A stretch of DNA of 58,602 nt from Stramenopiles sp. TOSAG23-3 (GCA_900128585.1 LT642153.1:4007-62608); one strand, 5' to 3'; shown: positions 1 to 9,335, counted from the first letter of the stretch. The notes: generated by a model from the letters alone, not told the origin. Made by a program: numbers and translations.

Positions 1-229
1 AGAGTACCATATATATCTTCTGATACAATAGTATAATATTATAAAGTAGAAGTTATTATCTACATTATCACAGTCAAGAAGATATACGACTTTGAAACTA
101 AAGTGTTTGTCTTTACACAATATGAGAACAGTTTGCAAATTGAGTGGTGAATCATTACATTCCGCCAACCGTCTCAAAAGCAAGTAGAAGACCGCTGCTG
201 AAAACCGACCGCCCCAAACACTGTGGAAG
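1..229. other. AT-rich spacer upstream of SART1
   Basis: No open frame with coding character was seen. The stretch is AT-rich and ends directly at the SART1-like start codon, so it presumably holds that gene's promoter and 5' leader. The window edge cuts it, so the upstream neighbour is unknown. Confidence 0.5.
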
Positions 230-1459
230 ATGGCAGAGGCTTCAGGGAGGGTTGAGGCAATTCAAGAAAAAATCGATAGAAGGAAGCGGCAGCGACTCTT
301 GGGGCAGAAGAACTCTGGTAAAACGATTCTCGACGATGTGCCTGTGGACGAACGAGATTCTTCTGCGTCGGCATGGTTAAGTAAATGTGCAAATTTGGTA
401 GCCCGCTCAAAGAAAGCAAATGATAACCCTATCGTGAAGAGCCAGGGGGAACACCCTGCGAAATCTACGCCAACCAGCGGGACTGTGGAGAAGAAAAAAG
501 TAGGGAAAAGCAAGCGTGCCAAAATACTTCCTAGCGTATCTTTATTGCAGGATGAAGAGCGTCTTGTTTTCGATGGCAATTTTAACGAGGGCGAGATGAG
601 GGGGGGCAATATTGTAAGCGACAAAGCACAAGGCGGCAAAACAACAAAAATAAAAAAACGCAAAAAAGATAGGTCGAAAAAACGTAAAAAGTTCAAGCTT
701 AGAAAACACGATGACGAGCTCTTAGATGAAAGTACTAGTGGTCTAATACAGAAACAACAAACTCAGATACAAAATAATCCAGTAAAAAGAATTGTTAAAG
801 AGGAAAATGATGAGGTTGAATTGGATGCCTATCTAGCCCGAGCCCGGCGTTTAGCGTCTTCACAGAACCGTACTGCGTTTGCACCTTCTCATTTTTTAAA
901 GACAAATTCTGCCAAGTTAGATGCAAAACAAGTTCCGTCAAGCAATCGGGTTGATACCTTTTCTGGGGTTGTCAGCTTTGCCAACCACATTGCTGAAAGA
1001 CTTGAAAAGTCCACTAAAAATGTTAATATAACAAGAGACAGTGAACGAGAGGATTTGAAGTTGAAGAAACAAGCTCCGCGAAAAGAAGTCGTTGAAAGAG
1101 CTGTTGTTGGCACTGAGGCTAGTGAGCCTCGTACCAAAGCGCAAAAGAAAGATAACACGTCTGCTAGTAGAAGCGTAAACTCGATTATGTCAACTTTGAA
1201 CTACCTTCGCCAATCCAATAGCTCCAAAGAAGAAGTTATTGTAGGCCGAGCAAATGACAAAATTCTCAGAAATGAGAAAGGGGCATCCGGGAAAGAGATC
1301 AAGCTGGAATACCGAGATGATTTGGGGCGTCTTATGACACCAAAGGAAGCATTCCGACAGTTGAGTTACAACTTCCATGGAATAAAACCTTCAAAGAAAA
1401 CCAGAGAGAAACGAGAGCGACAAATGGAAAAAAGATTTGTACGGACAAAAAATACATAA
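230..1459 (+). CDS. SART1: SART-1/Snu66 family tri-snRNP protein
   Basis: This 409-residue, Lys/Arg-rich protein ends with a block of the type LEYRDDLGRLMTPKEAFRQ followed by LSYNFHG and a basic tail. That is the hallmark C-terminus of SART-1/Snu66, a U4/U6.U5 tri-snRNP protein needed for spliceosome activation in the nucleus. An N-terminal SASAWLSK segment followed by basic residues resembles the Trp-containing region near the family's N-terminus, and the middle is low-complexity basic sequence (KKRKKDRSKKRKKFK). The ATG at 230 is the first in frame with this block. Human SART1 is about 800 residues, so this is a short version; missing internal exons cannot be excluded, but the frame is uninterrupted. 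AATAAA lies at 1472-1477, just after the stop. The gene converges on the kinesin gene. The family call rests mainly on the C-terminal motif. Confidence 0.75.
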   Translation: MAEASGRVEAIQEKIDRRKRQRLLGQKNSGKTILDDVPVDERDSSASAWLSKCANLVARSKKANDNPIVKSQGEHPAKSTPTSGTVEKKKVGKSKRAKILPSVSLLQDEERLVFDGNFNEGEMRGGNIVSDKAQGGKTTKIKKRKKDRSKKRKKFKLRKHDDELLDESTSGLIQKQQTQIQNNPVKRIVKEENDEVELDAYLARARRLASSQNRTAFAPSHFLKTNSAKLDAKQVPSSNRVDTFSGVVSFANHIAERLEKSTKNVNITRDSEREDLKLKKQAPRKEVVERAVVGTEASEPRTKAQKKDNTSASRSVNSIMSTLNYLRQSNSSKEEVIVGRANDKILRNEKGASGKEIKLEYRDDLGRLMTPKEAFRQLSYNFHGIKPSKKTREKRERQMEKRFVRTKNT

Positions 1460-1737
1460 TAATTCCATTAAAATAAAAACACTTTGAAAACAAGAAAATT
1501 TATCTTCCTCCAATGTACCGCGAAAGTGAATTTGCTCCTTTTGTCCTACGTTCCTTCATGTCACTGCGAATTTATCTCTGTTCCTGTGATTTTACTAAAT
1601 ATACTCTTTATCATGAGCGTATGACATCAACATTTACTTTATAAAAAACAAAAGATTTGGCCAATTGTTTTGTTTTTAAGAATTACATTGGTATTTTGGT
1701 TTCCCAGCAAATTGCACTGCATGCCGCCCGTTCATCA

Positions 1738-3444
1738 CTACCGTCCTTTCCTTTTCCTGACATTTTTCCCCCTTTGGTTGCGCCTATATTTACCTTTCAG
1801 CGCTCCATTTCGTCCGGTAAGACGAGGGGTAATCAAAGCTTCTTTACCGCACAATGTGGCGGCTTTCGTTAAAATATGTTTAATGTTATCTTTTTCCAAA
1901 GAAGTTTCGCTGTCGTACTGAAGGGCGCTACATATGTCGAGCAAACGCTTGACCTCTACTGCTGCTAAGTTCAATGATTCGATTTCTAGCAGTAAATCGT
2001 TCTTGTTCGTCGCCGTTTTCTTAAACGAAGACCCTTTGCGGGCTTGAACACGTGTCATGTTCTGTATGCTGCGCGCCCGTTGTGCAAACTTTAATGTTGA
2101 CAAGGTTTCTTCGTAATTATCATCGTGGGGAGACAATGCTACTAACAGTGCAGTCTTTGCATCACCTCCCAAGGAGTTCTGAAGAATTCGTGTTAACTTC
2201 GAATCTCTGTAAGGTATGTGCTTCTTGTTCTTGCCCCGCTGTTTTTTTGGTGTGTCTCCTTGCGCATGTTTCGTGATGCTAGTTTTGGATAAAATGCCTA
2301 TGATTTTTCCCAGCGCAGACAAAGACTTGTTGATTGATGCAGCTTCTTTTAACCGGTCTCCTGCAGCTCCAGTTTTCTTAACTTTTTCACTGCCTGCTAA
2401 ATCGACTAAATGCAGCTTGCTTGATTTCTGGAAACCAGTTTTTTTATTTAACTGGTCCAAACGCAAGCACACTAAGCAATGGCTCCTTGAGCTCTCTGCG
2501 TTCATGTTCGTAGAACTTGTGGAACGATGAACAAACCCTTCTTCAATCATTGCTTCGATTTCATCAGCAGTCTCTACTCTTTTTTCTGCCAACCCTGCAA
2601 CATAAACCCCTTCGTTCGTTTTCTCTCTGAGCTGTAAATTTTTGCTGTTTTCTTCGATTAAGTCATTAATTTGCTCATTGTAGATTTCAAACATTGAGGC
2701 AAACAGAGCACGCCCATTTTCTTCACCGCCATCGTTTTTGTAAGTAACGATTTCTTCGCACGCCCTCCCCACGATACCAACCGTATCGGTATTTGTTTTT
2801 CCTGTGCCAAACATTGAAAATGTTTTTCCACTGCCAGTTTGACCGTAAGCAAATATTGTTCCGTTGAAACCTGCGCACATCGCATTCACAATGTTCTTGC
2901 CAATTCCATCATACACCAATTTTTGCGTGCTTTTGGTCCCATAGACATGATCGAATGTGAAGATATCTTTGTTGTACTCAATTTCTTGGCCGTGCGTTTC
3001 GTTAATTTTCAGTTTGTCGCTTATTTTTCCACTTCCAAGGTCTTTCTCTCGAGACACCAATGGTCTAAACCTGGCGGCCACAGCTATGTTGGACATTCCC
3101 GACATTTTCCGTAACTCCTCCGCTTCTTTGTCATGCTGCTCTGCCACAGCTATGTTTTCTTCGCAGATGGCACGATAAGACGAAATATACGACAAAGTAA
3201 GTTTTAGTCTTTGGCGGTCTTTGTCGTTTAATTCTGTTTTCCTTTCTGCCTCCTTTTCTTTCATTTCTTGGACTTTGGCACGCGCGGCACGTTTTCGGGC
3301 TACCGATTGTATCTTCGTGGCCGCATCATTCTCTTGCTGGATTTTTCTCTTTTCTGCATCTGCTTTTTCCTGTGCTTCTTGCTGCTTTCTCTTTGCATCC
3401 ATTTCTAACTGCAATTTTCGCTCTTCCTCTTCCTTTTTCTTCAT
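1738..3444 (-). CDS. Kinesin with N-terminal coiled coil and IQ motif (5' end probably incomplete)
   Basis: The 568 residues shown start at the ATG at 3444. Residues 1-40 are Glu/Lys-rich coiled coil, and residues 40-60 hold an IQ-like calmodulin-binding motif (AATKIQSVARKRAARAK). The kinesin motor runs from about 118 to 460, with NIAVAARFRPL at its start, P-loop GQTGSGKT (201-208), switch I NAESSRSH and switch II LVDLAGSE. INKSLSALG and IPYRDSKLTRILQNSLGG follow. The motor looks kinesin-1-like and lacks the kinesin-14 neck. An insertion of basic residues precedes IPYRDSK. About 100 residues follow, ending in a basic tail. The frame stays open upstream of the ATG to 3474, where a stop TAG coincides with a possible splice acceptor (CATTAG then GCGGAAGAG), so a further 5' exon is likely. 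Role: microtubule motor, cargo unknown. Confidence 0.88.
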   Translation of the reverse strand: MKKKEEEERKLQLEMDAKRKQQEAQEKADAEKRKIQQENDAATKIQSVARKRAARAKVQEMKEKEAERKTELNDKDRQRLKLTLSYISSYRAICEENIAVAEQHDKEAEELRKMSGMSNIAVAARFRPLVSREKDLGSGKISDKLKINETHGQEIEYNKDIFTFDHVYGTKSTQKLVYDGIGKNIVNAMCAGFNGTIFAYGQTGSGKTFSMFGTGKTNTDTVGIVGRACEEIVTYKNDGGEENGRALFASMFEIYNEQINDLIEENSKNLQLREKTNEGVYVAGLAEKRVETADEIEAMIEEGFVHRSTSSTNMNAESSRSHCLVCLRLDQLNKKTGFQKSSKLHLVDLAGSEKVKKTGAAGDRLKEAASINKSLSALGKIIGILSKTSITKHAQGDTPKKQRGKNKKHIPYRDSKLTRILQNSLGGDAKTALLVALSPHDDNYEETLSTLKFAQRARSIQNMTRVQARKGSSFKKTATNKNDLLLEIESLNLAAVEVKRLLDICSALQYDSETSLEKDNIKHILTKAATLCGKEALITPRLTGRNGALKGKYRRNQRGKNVRKRKGR

Positions 3445-3474
3445 TTCTATTTGATTTTGCCGTTCCTCTTCCGC

Positions 3475-4235
3475 CTAATGCAAACCTTCTCCCTTTTTCT
3501 GCAGTTTGCCAAAATAAAAATAGAGGCCAATTGAGGCAAACAAAATGAAAGTGATAGATCTTAAGCATACAAACAAATCTAACAAAATATTATTACTTTT
3601 CTCTTCTTTACTTCTCTACTTCTCTTTTTTTTACTTCTTCTTTTTTATTTTTTATTAATTATTGTTTGCTTGTATTATAATATTATGTTAACACAGCAGT
3701 ATAAAAGATAATAATATATTTTTATCATTTCGAAAAAAAAATGCTCATCTCATAAACCGTAGTAACATATTATAATTATTATTATATATACTATGATAGG
3801 ACTATAGTATTTATCACAACTTTATATAACGTCAAACGGCAAACCAACAACAACATGACAAAAATCGTATCTCTCAATACATTATTAAATAAATAACGAA
3901 CTATAATTATAAGATCAGTTCTATCGATACAATTGGGATAATAATCTTGAGAGTCTTAAAACATACCTACGTCGTAGACTATTGTTTTTCATTATTGTTT
4001 TTTTTTTAAATTATTATTAGGTTGAATCGTTTGACACTGTGTGTACGGTATATATAACTATCAGATTACGATGTTGGAAATTAACGGGAACGTACCATTG
4101 GCTGGTTGTGATCATCCCAAATTTTTGTATAAAAGAAGTCGATAAAAATTAGATGCACATCATATGACCATATGAACACAACTTGAATGACGACCTGAAA
4201 AAAAATCTTCCTGTTGTTGTTCTGCGTATTATTTT
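3475..4235. other. AT-rich spacer between kinesin and HDAC region
   Basis: Poly-pyrimidine runs on the + strand (about 3597-3650) and AT-rich sequence are present. Missing 5' exons of the kinesin may lie here on the minus strand, but none could be recognised. Confidence 0.4.
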
Positions 4236-4451
4236 TTAAGGCACAAAAATACCCGCCGCCCGCATCTGGCTCTTCGTTTCATCCACAATATAAAAATCAG
4301 AAAACACATATCTATTATATATACAGTAATTCAAAGCGAAGGAAGGTGCAACATCGGAATTCACTGTTGCCAACATTTCGTCAATAACTTCGAGTTTTAC
4401 ATTAGTCTCTAATTTAGATAAGTCTAATGGGCGGTACCCGTCTTCGAAAGC
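4236..4451 (-). CDS. Orphan coding-like fragment, possible 3'-terminal exon
   Basis: On the minus strand about 70 codons are open up to a TAA at 4236. The peptide begins FEDGYRPLDLSKLE and ends in RAAGIFVP. Amino-acid composition is balanced and looks like real protein, unlike the antisense of the adjacent HDAC frame. The GYRPLDLSKL stretch is weakly reminiscent of an ankyrin-repeat helix start. A CTGCAG at 4451-4456 could provide a splice acceptor, but no upstream exon in a compatible phase was found. The neighbouring sequence on that side is the opposite-strand HDAC gene. It may be the last exon of an intron-bearing gene, a remnant left by rearrangement, or a chance frame. Confidence 0.3.
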   Translation of the reverse strand, partial: AFEDGYRPLDLSKLETNVKLEVIDEMLATVNSDVAPSFALNYCIYNRYVFSDFYIVDETKSQMRAAGIFVP

Positions 4452-5510
4452 TGCAGCAGTTCCACGCCATCCCCCCGGAACGGCCGGCGGAGCCGGACCG
4501 CGGTGGTCTTTGACCCCCGAATGTGCCTTCACAAAAGCGCCAAACATCCCCACCACGAAGAATGCCCGGAGCGCATCCTCGACATATACAACGAGTTCAA
4601 CGCGTGCGGCCTTTGGGACCAGTTTGTGGGTGTTCCGAGCCGCATTGCGTCCCCCGAAGAGCTGGCGCTGGCCCACAACAAGGCGCACTGCAAAGACATG
4701 GCAAAGCTGTCGAAAGCGTCCCACCGGTCCAAGCGGGAGGAGGAGCTCTGGAGTGATTCCGTGTACTGCAACGAGCACACGTACTTTGCTGCCACGCTGT
4801 CGGCTGGGTCGCTTCTGTCGCTGGTAGACTCCGTTTGCAGCGACGATGACCGGGTGCGGAACGGGATCGCGCTGATCCGGCCGCCCGGGCACCATGCCGA
4901 GCACAACCAAGCCATGGGGTTCTGTATATTCAACAACTGCGCCGTCGCGGCGAGGTATGCGCAGCAAAAGTTTGGCCTAGAGCGCATTTTGATCGTAGAC
5001 TGGGACATCCACCACGGGAACGGCCTCCAGAATATCTTTATAGATGACCCGTCTGTGCTTTACTTTTCGGTGCACCGGTACGACAACGGCTCGTTCTATC
5101 CCGGTGGAAAAGCGTGGGGCCCGGGCGAATGCGGCACTGGTGACGGGGAAGGGTACAACGTGAACGTCGGGTGGAACGCCCGCATGATGGGGGACCAAGA
5201 CTACCTGGCGGCGTGGATGCACGTTTTGATGCCTATCGCGTACGAATACGACCCGCAACTAGTTATTATCGCCGCAGGCTTTGATGCCGTCGAGGGCGAC
5301 CCGTTAGGAAAATGCTGCGTGTCTCCAGCAGGTTACAGCCATCTGTTGTACCATTTGTCCAGTCTTGCGGAGGGAAAGGTTATCGTAGCATTGGAAGGTG
5401 GGTACAATTTGAAAATGCCAGCGGCGTTCTGTGAAATGGGTCTGGGAAGCGTGAAGCAAATTCCTTACAATCGATTTTTTGGTATAGTGGTACCAAAATT
5501 GTTCGTGTAA
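4428..5510 (+). CDS. Class II histone deacetylase catalytic domain, both ends unresolved
   Basis: The frame is open from 4428 (after a stop at 4425) and encodes a complete HDAC core beginning VVFDPRMCLHK near 4503. Conserved pieces include PPGHHAEHNQAMGFC, the zinc ligands in VDWDIHHGNG and GFDAVEGDPLG, and the catalytic Tyr in LEGGYNL, so all active-site residues are intact. It most resembles class II (HDAC6/10-like) enzymes that deacetylate histones or tubulin. No ATG precedes the domain: the first Met codon (4521) lies inside it, so a 5' exon is probable, with CTGCAG ending at 4456 as a candidate acceptor. After GGYNL the family's usual C-terminal helix is absent; the frame runs on to 5510 and overlaps the end of the opposite-strand GT25 gene. 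G+C is unusually high (42 of 60 bases at 4861-4920). Truncation, missed exons or rearrangement are all possible. Confidence 0.8.
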   Translation, partial: WAVPVFESCSSSTPSPRNGRRSRTAVVFDPRMCLHKSAKHPHHEECPERILDIYNEFNACGLWDQFVGVPSRIASPEELALAHNKAHCKDMAKLSKASHRSKREEELWSDSVYCNEHTYFAATLSAGSLLSLVDSVCSDDDRVRNGIALIRPPGHHAEHNQAMGFCIFNNCAVAARYAQQKFGLERILIVDWDIHHGNGLQNIFIDDPSVLYFSVHRYDNGSFYPGGKAWGPGECGTGDGEGYNVNVGWNARMMGDQDYLAAWMHVLMPIAYEYDPQLVIIAAGFDAVEGDPLGKCCVSPAGYSHLLYHLSSLAEGKVIVALEGGYNLKMPAAFCEMGLGSVKQIPYNRFFGIVVPKLFV

Positions 5511-6379
5511 GATACCAGGCCCCAGTTGACACAATAATTTTGTATTACGTCCGATGTTAATTCACAATCGTGGTCGTCTATGGGGTAAGATTCCCAAGCA
5601 GATATAATCTTTTTCAAAGCCTGGTGCCGATATAACGTAGCAAACCCACCACCGCAAAAATAACACCCGGACCATGTCTTGGCCCCATCGCAATGGCACC
5701 GCGAAAAAGAATTGTTGTGGGCAGCACGAAACACCGAATTACCGAGTGACGGATATTTCTGGTCTAACTCAGTCTTACATGCTTCAACGCAATCAAAACG
5801 AATCGTGTCCCAATATTTTGGAACAGCGTCCACAACGCATGGCAACGCCTGCTGAAAGTACGGCGACAAATACGTATCATCTTCAAAAACCAGATACAAA
5901 CTGTCCTTGCGCCCAATCCTGTACAAATGTTTTAACAAGTTTATATTTGTTTTCCGGATCCCTAACATTCCTTTCAGGAACGTCGGTTTGGTTCCTTTCG
6001 TGGGATTTTTCAAATGCTTTCGTGACTTATTTATCTCGGAATTAGTAGGTCGCAACGCTCGCCATCGTTGGATGGAAAACCCAAAATTGGCCGCCTGCTC
6101 TTCCATATGAGCACGCCTTTCGAAACTTTCATCTAAGTTTATATAATATAATTTTATTCTAGAGATCGCCGTGGTGGCTTCTTTCTCACACAGCCGACGA
6201 GGGAACTGCGAACCAACTCCAGAAAACAGCATCCACTGCACAATGAAAAGATACAGAAAAAATAATGCCACCAGAAAAAGAGTCATCTTCCTCATCGCAA
6301 ACTTGCGACTTGCCAGGCGCAACCACATATTATATATTCCGAAGTGTCCCTTTCCACAAACAGCTCCCCCTCTACGCAT
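5465..6379 (-). CDS. Type II membrane glycosyltransferase, family GT25
   Basis: The ATG at 6379 gives 304 residues; the frame extends to a GTG at 6427, but no earlier ATG exists in it. A basic N-terminus is followed by one hydrophobic segment (about residues 32-52, LFLVALFFLYLFIVQW), which suggests a Golgi type II anchor. The lumenal part has the GT25 signature YYINLDESFERR near the start, LVFEDDTYLSPYF (the acidic metal/nucleotide-sugar motif) and CGGGFATLYRHQ. GT25 includes bacterial LPS beta-galactosyltransferases and collagen Hyl-galactosyltransferases; the donor here is probably UDP-galactose but is not determined. Length and motif order fit a single GT25 domain. Its 3' end overlaps the trailing part of the HDAC frame by 46 bp. 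A GTAAGG donor-like string overlaps the stop codon, but no matching downstream exon was found. Confidence 0.8.
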   Translation of the reverse strand: MRRGGAVCGKGHFGIYNMWLRLASRKFAMRKMTLFLVALFFLYLFIVQWMLFSGVGSQFPRRLCEKEATTAISRIKLYYINLDESFERRAHMEEQAANFGFSIQRWRALRPTNSEINKSRKHLKNPTKGTKPTFLKGMLGIRKTNINLLKHLYRIGRKDSLYLVFEDDTYLSPYFQQALPCVVDAVPKYWDTIRFDCVEACKTELDQKYPSLGNSVFRAAHNNSFSRCHCDGAKTWSGCYFCGGGFATLYRHQALKKIISAWESYPIDDHDCELTSDVIQNYCVNWGLVSYTNNFGTTIPKNRL

Positions 6380-7121
6380 GTCCCAGTCACCCAGTTGGAA
6401 AGTGAAACTGCTTTTATAGATGTCCACTGTGATGCTATTTCACAAACTGCTCTATTCCACCGAAATCTCTTATTATTATTTATTGATTATTGTCTCCAAC
6501 ATTACCATTTGCATTTCAAATGCCTAATCGAATGTTCTGTGAGACAAGAATCAATAAGTAAATCGCCCGTCCAACCTCCTCCTCGACCCCGACACACCAC
6601 ACAACCAAAGCAAACCACCACAAACCCTCCAGGTTGAAATGCTGTGCGATGTATTTGTGTTTGCTGCTTGGATCAATCATTATTATACTTTGTATGATTC
6701 TGTATGATGGCCTACCGTACCGAACCCGTGATAACAATATTGGGAAAATACTACCAGGTACCGTAGTATAATAATAAAAGGGCAAGAAGCAAGAGGTACC
6801 ACCCTGTGGCCTGTGGACCACGGAAAGAAGTGTTTTATTAATACCAATGACATATGATATTATAGCTCTCTGACTGAAGAGAAGAAGAGAAACAACAACT
6901 CAAAAATTTAATTTACAACTTCTCTAATACTTTCATCTGTCTGTTGCATCTTGGTATGTTTATGTTATTTAGGCAAGGTACTAATTAGTTCATTCATATA
7001 TTGAAATTGCTAAAGATTACGTTGGTTCACAATTCATTGTGAAATCCCCACATAAGGCAGAGGATCACAGATTTTTTTAGCGGCGTGTAGCTGTCGTGGT
7101 TTCGTCCACTCCTGTCTCGAC
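6380..7121. other. Divergent spacer between GT25 and SBP2
   Basis: No coding frame was recognised. The spacer contains GGTACC palindromes at 6757-6762 and 6795-6800 and a related ACCGTACCG at 6714-6722. This word recurs in other long spacers of the window. It presumably holds the promoters of both flanking genes. Confidence 0.45.
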
Positions 7122-8684
7122 ATGGCGTCTGTGCGTAAAAGTAAGAGAAACGTCACAGGGGAGAAGGCCCTGGGGTCTGGTCATTCGGGTGGCGTTCCGA
7201 CGATGGGAGGTGCCCCATCAGTGACCGGGGGGCAAACGAGCAATTGGGCGAAGGTAGTTTCGCGTGGGAAGGGCGGTGCAAGAAGTAGTCCTGGCGTTCC
7301 ATGTAATGCAGATGGGAACAGTGAAGGGCTTAGAACTGCCGCGAAAACAAAAGAGCACAGCAAACGAAGCAAGCCTGATAAATACTTTGCCAAACAAAAA
7401 CTGAAAAAGAAAGAAGACAACAGCCTTTTTGCTCACCTTGTAATTGCGAGCAAAAACGCTAGGCAAAACAAGAAGAAAGGAAAAACCAGGGAATCAAACC
7501 GCCAGTCAAACAACGGAGGAGGAAGTGGGTCATCCCAGTATCGGAAAAAAGCACCAGAAAGATCAAAAAAGAGTGTGGTGATTGTGACCAAGCAGGAGCT
7601 AGAGTATACTCAAAAAGTAGTTCGGGGGGAAACTGTCGGCTCCGATAAAGATGCTGTTGTTCAACGGAAGAAGAAGAAAAAAAGGCCGACTCGCTTAAAA
7701 AAAGCGATCGTTAAGGACAGAAAAGCGCGATGGTTGAATGCAAACCCCATCCTGACTCTGGCAGAAAGGACATGTTTTGATGGAAACCTGTATAATGCTG
7801 TTGCGCGTGCACTTGACCTGAAGATGCTGGTGCCTTCTTGGGAAGAGCTCTCCTTTTCTAGAAGAACCAAGCTAGAGACCAAAATATTAGATTCAGTGCG
7901 CCCACGAGAAAAAACTGGATTTGAGCAGGTCGCTCAGAGTGACGGAACGAGCGAAAAGGCAGACGCCAAAGGAAAAAAGTCGAAGTTCGTATCGCCATAC
8001 CCAAAAGTTCCAAACTCGTTGTACATTCGCGAATACGTACACCAGATTGTCGATAAGGAGTTGGACGGCAAAGTGTCACTATTATTGAAAACTCTCAATC
8101 ACTTCCAAGAGAAAATGAGAAAAAGTGACCCTCAAAGAGCTGCCCTGAGGAGGCGGTTGGTGTTCGGGACAAGGGAAGTATTGAAGGCAACCCGAACCAA
8201 GAAAGCGAAGTGTGTCATTGTTGCAACAAACATTGACGAAGGAAGTGCGGCTGGAGGCCTGGACGACGTTGTTTCCAAAATTTTGAAAAATGCTGAAAGC
8301 AATGCTATACCTGTTATTTTCGCACTCCGCCGTCGAACTCTGGGCAGGGCCCTGGGAAAGTCGCTAAAAATGAGTGCTGTTGCTATCTACAATGCCGATG
8401 ATGCCAGTGGTACGTATAAGGAAGTTCTGCAGATGGCTGCAGAGTGCAAGAAGCGTTGGGAAATTTTACAGCACCTCAACCCGCAAGCCACGTGTTTCGT
8501 TCCGCCTGATGGCGCATCCAATCAAAATCTCGATAGTAAAGAAAAAGTTAGGGATTCTCTGAGCACCAAAAGTGGAAGTGCACATGAGAACCCGGCCGCG
8601 CCCTATGTCGCAAATGTAGATAAGATAAAGGTGCCCCTGGTTGTTTTTAATCCAAGTGCAGCTGAGTGGACTCCTGGGGTATAA
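7122..8684 (+). CDS. SECISBP2: SECIS-binding protein 2 (selenoprotein synthesis factor)
   Basis: The protein has 520 residues from the ATG at 7122. The N-terminal half is basic and low-complexity. A segment RPTRLKKAIVKDRK (about 188-201) matches the SBP2 selenocysteine-incorporation region. From about 300 to 450 lies the SBP2-type L7Ae/L30e RNA-binding domain: REYVHQIVDKELD, LLLKTLNHFQEKM, then RRRLVFGTREVLKATRTKK, KCVIVATNIDE, GGLDDVV, IPVIFALRRRTLGRALGK and SAVAIYN. This combination separates it from ribosomal L7Ae-type proteins. SBP2 binds the kink-turn of SECIS elements in selenoprotein mRNA 3' UTRs and recruits the Sec-specific elongation factor, so the organism should make selenoproteins. 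It is shorter than vertebrate SBP2 (about 850 residues), as is usual in protists. It converges on the gene at 8865. Confidence 0.87.
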   Translation: MASVRKSKRNVTGEKALGSGHSGGVPTMGGAPSVTGGQTSNWAKVVSRGKGGARSSPGVPCNADGNSEGLRTAAKTKEHSKRSKPDKYFAKQKLKKKEDNSLFAHLVIASKNARQNKKKGKTRESNRQSNNGGGSGSSQYRKKAPERSKKSVVIVTKQELEYTQKVVRGETVGSDKDAVVQRKKKKKRPTRLKKAIVKDRKARWLNANPILTLAERTCFDGNLYNAVARALDLKMLVPSWEELSFSRRTKLETKILDSVRPREKTGFEQVAQSDGTSEKADAKGKKSKFVSPYPKVPNSLYIREYVHQIVDKELDGKVSLLLKTLNHFQEKMRKSDPQRAALRRRLVFGTREVLKATRTKKAKCVIVATNIDEGSAAGGLDDVVSKILKNAESNAIPVIFALRRRTLGRALGKSLKMSAVAIYNADDASGTYKEVLQMAAECKKRWEILQHLNPQATCFVPPDGASNQNLDSKEKVRDSLSTKSGSAHENPAAPYVANVDKIKVPLVVFNPSAAEWTPGV

Positions 8685-8864
8685 TTACGAATTACGAGGG
8701 GAGGGGTTTTAGACACAGTGAAAACCGCATTAATGCGTAACAAATAAGGGGTTTAAAGGAGTAAAACGAACTTACGCTTTACGAGTAGAAAATAATTAAC
8801 GGAGTGTACACAACTAAAATATGTTATTCCTCGCGCACTTCGCAAACGCGCACACACGTTTTCC

Positions 8865-9335
8865 CTATAGCCTAAGCGTTCCCGACATAAGTGCCCCTCT
8901 GATTAACTTTTGAGATTGCACATGCTTTGTCGCTGCAGATAATTTTACGGGCGAATGATGAGCACTTTGCCACTCTAGTGTTTTTACAAGTCGGGGGTAT
9001 AGCGCATCCTTGTTCTTTAACGTAAACATTCCACTCTGTTTAATGACCGATTCTTTCATTGTTTCAACCTCTTCCGATAGTGAGCGTTGCAGAGCTAGTG
9101 CATCTTTCTCTTCGTCTATCGCTTTCCGCTGTATCTCGGCGTTTTTCTCACCAGTGTCTGCAGGTACCATTCCATGGATATTATCAACTAGAGTTCTGGT
9201 TGTTGCATCCAGGTTATCAGCGCTTACACTGCCAACATTTTGGCCAAGCACGTTCTTTCTATCAAAAATACAAACACTTATATACACTAAAAAAAAGAAG
9301 ACAGACGGTGCACCCTTCCTTCTTTGAAAAGACAT
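8865..9335 (-). CDS. Small protein with N-terminal hydrophobic segment, unknown
   Basis: The 156-residue frame starts at an ATG at 9335. A basic start (SFQRRKG) precedes a hydrophobic stretch (PSVFFFLVYISVCIF) that could be a signal peptide or anchor. The rest is hydrophilic and helical, with a Glu-rich centre (EEKDALALQRSLSEEVETM). No family was recognised. The frame sits tail-to-tail with SBP2, 180 bp apart, matching the strand alternation of the region, which supports it being a gene. An intron near the N-terminus cannot be excluded. Confidence 0.5.
   Translation of the reverse strand: MSFQRRKGAPSVFFFLVYISVCIFDRKNVLGQNVGSVSADNLDATTRTLVDNIHGMVPADTGEKNAEIQRKAIDEEKDALALQRSLSEEVETMKESVIKQSGMFTLKNKDALYPRLVKTLEWQSAHHSPVKLSAATKHVQSQKLIRGALMSGTLRL

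Noticed and set aside
4452-4967. Open minus-strand frame across the HDAC core
   Set aside because: It is the antisense of the intact HDAC core and has Arg/Val/Pro-biased composition. Only the part below 4452 has coding character.
5465-6379. Splicing of GT25 into the 4236-4451 fragment
   Set aside because: GTAAGG overlaps the GT25 stop and an acceptor-like CTGCAG lies before the fragment, but the phases do not match and the GT25 C-terminus is already complete.
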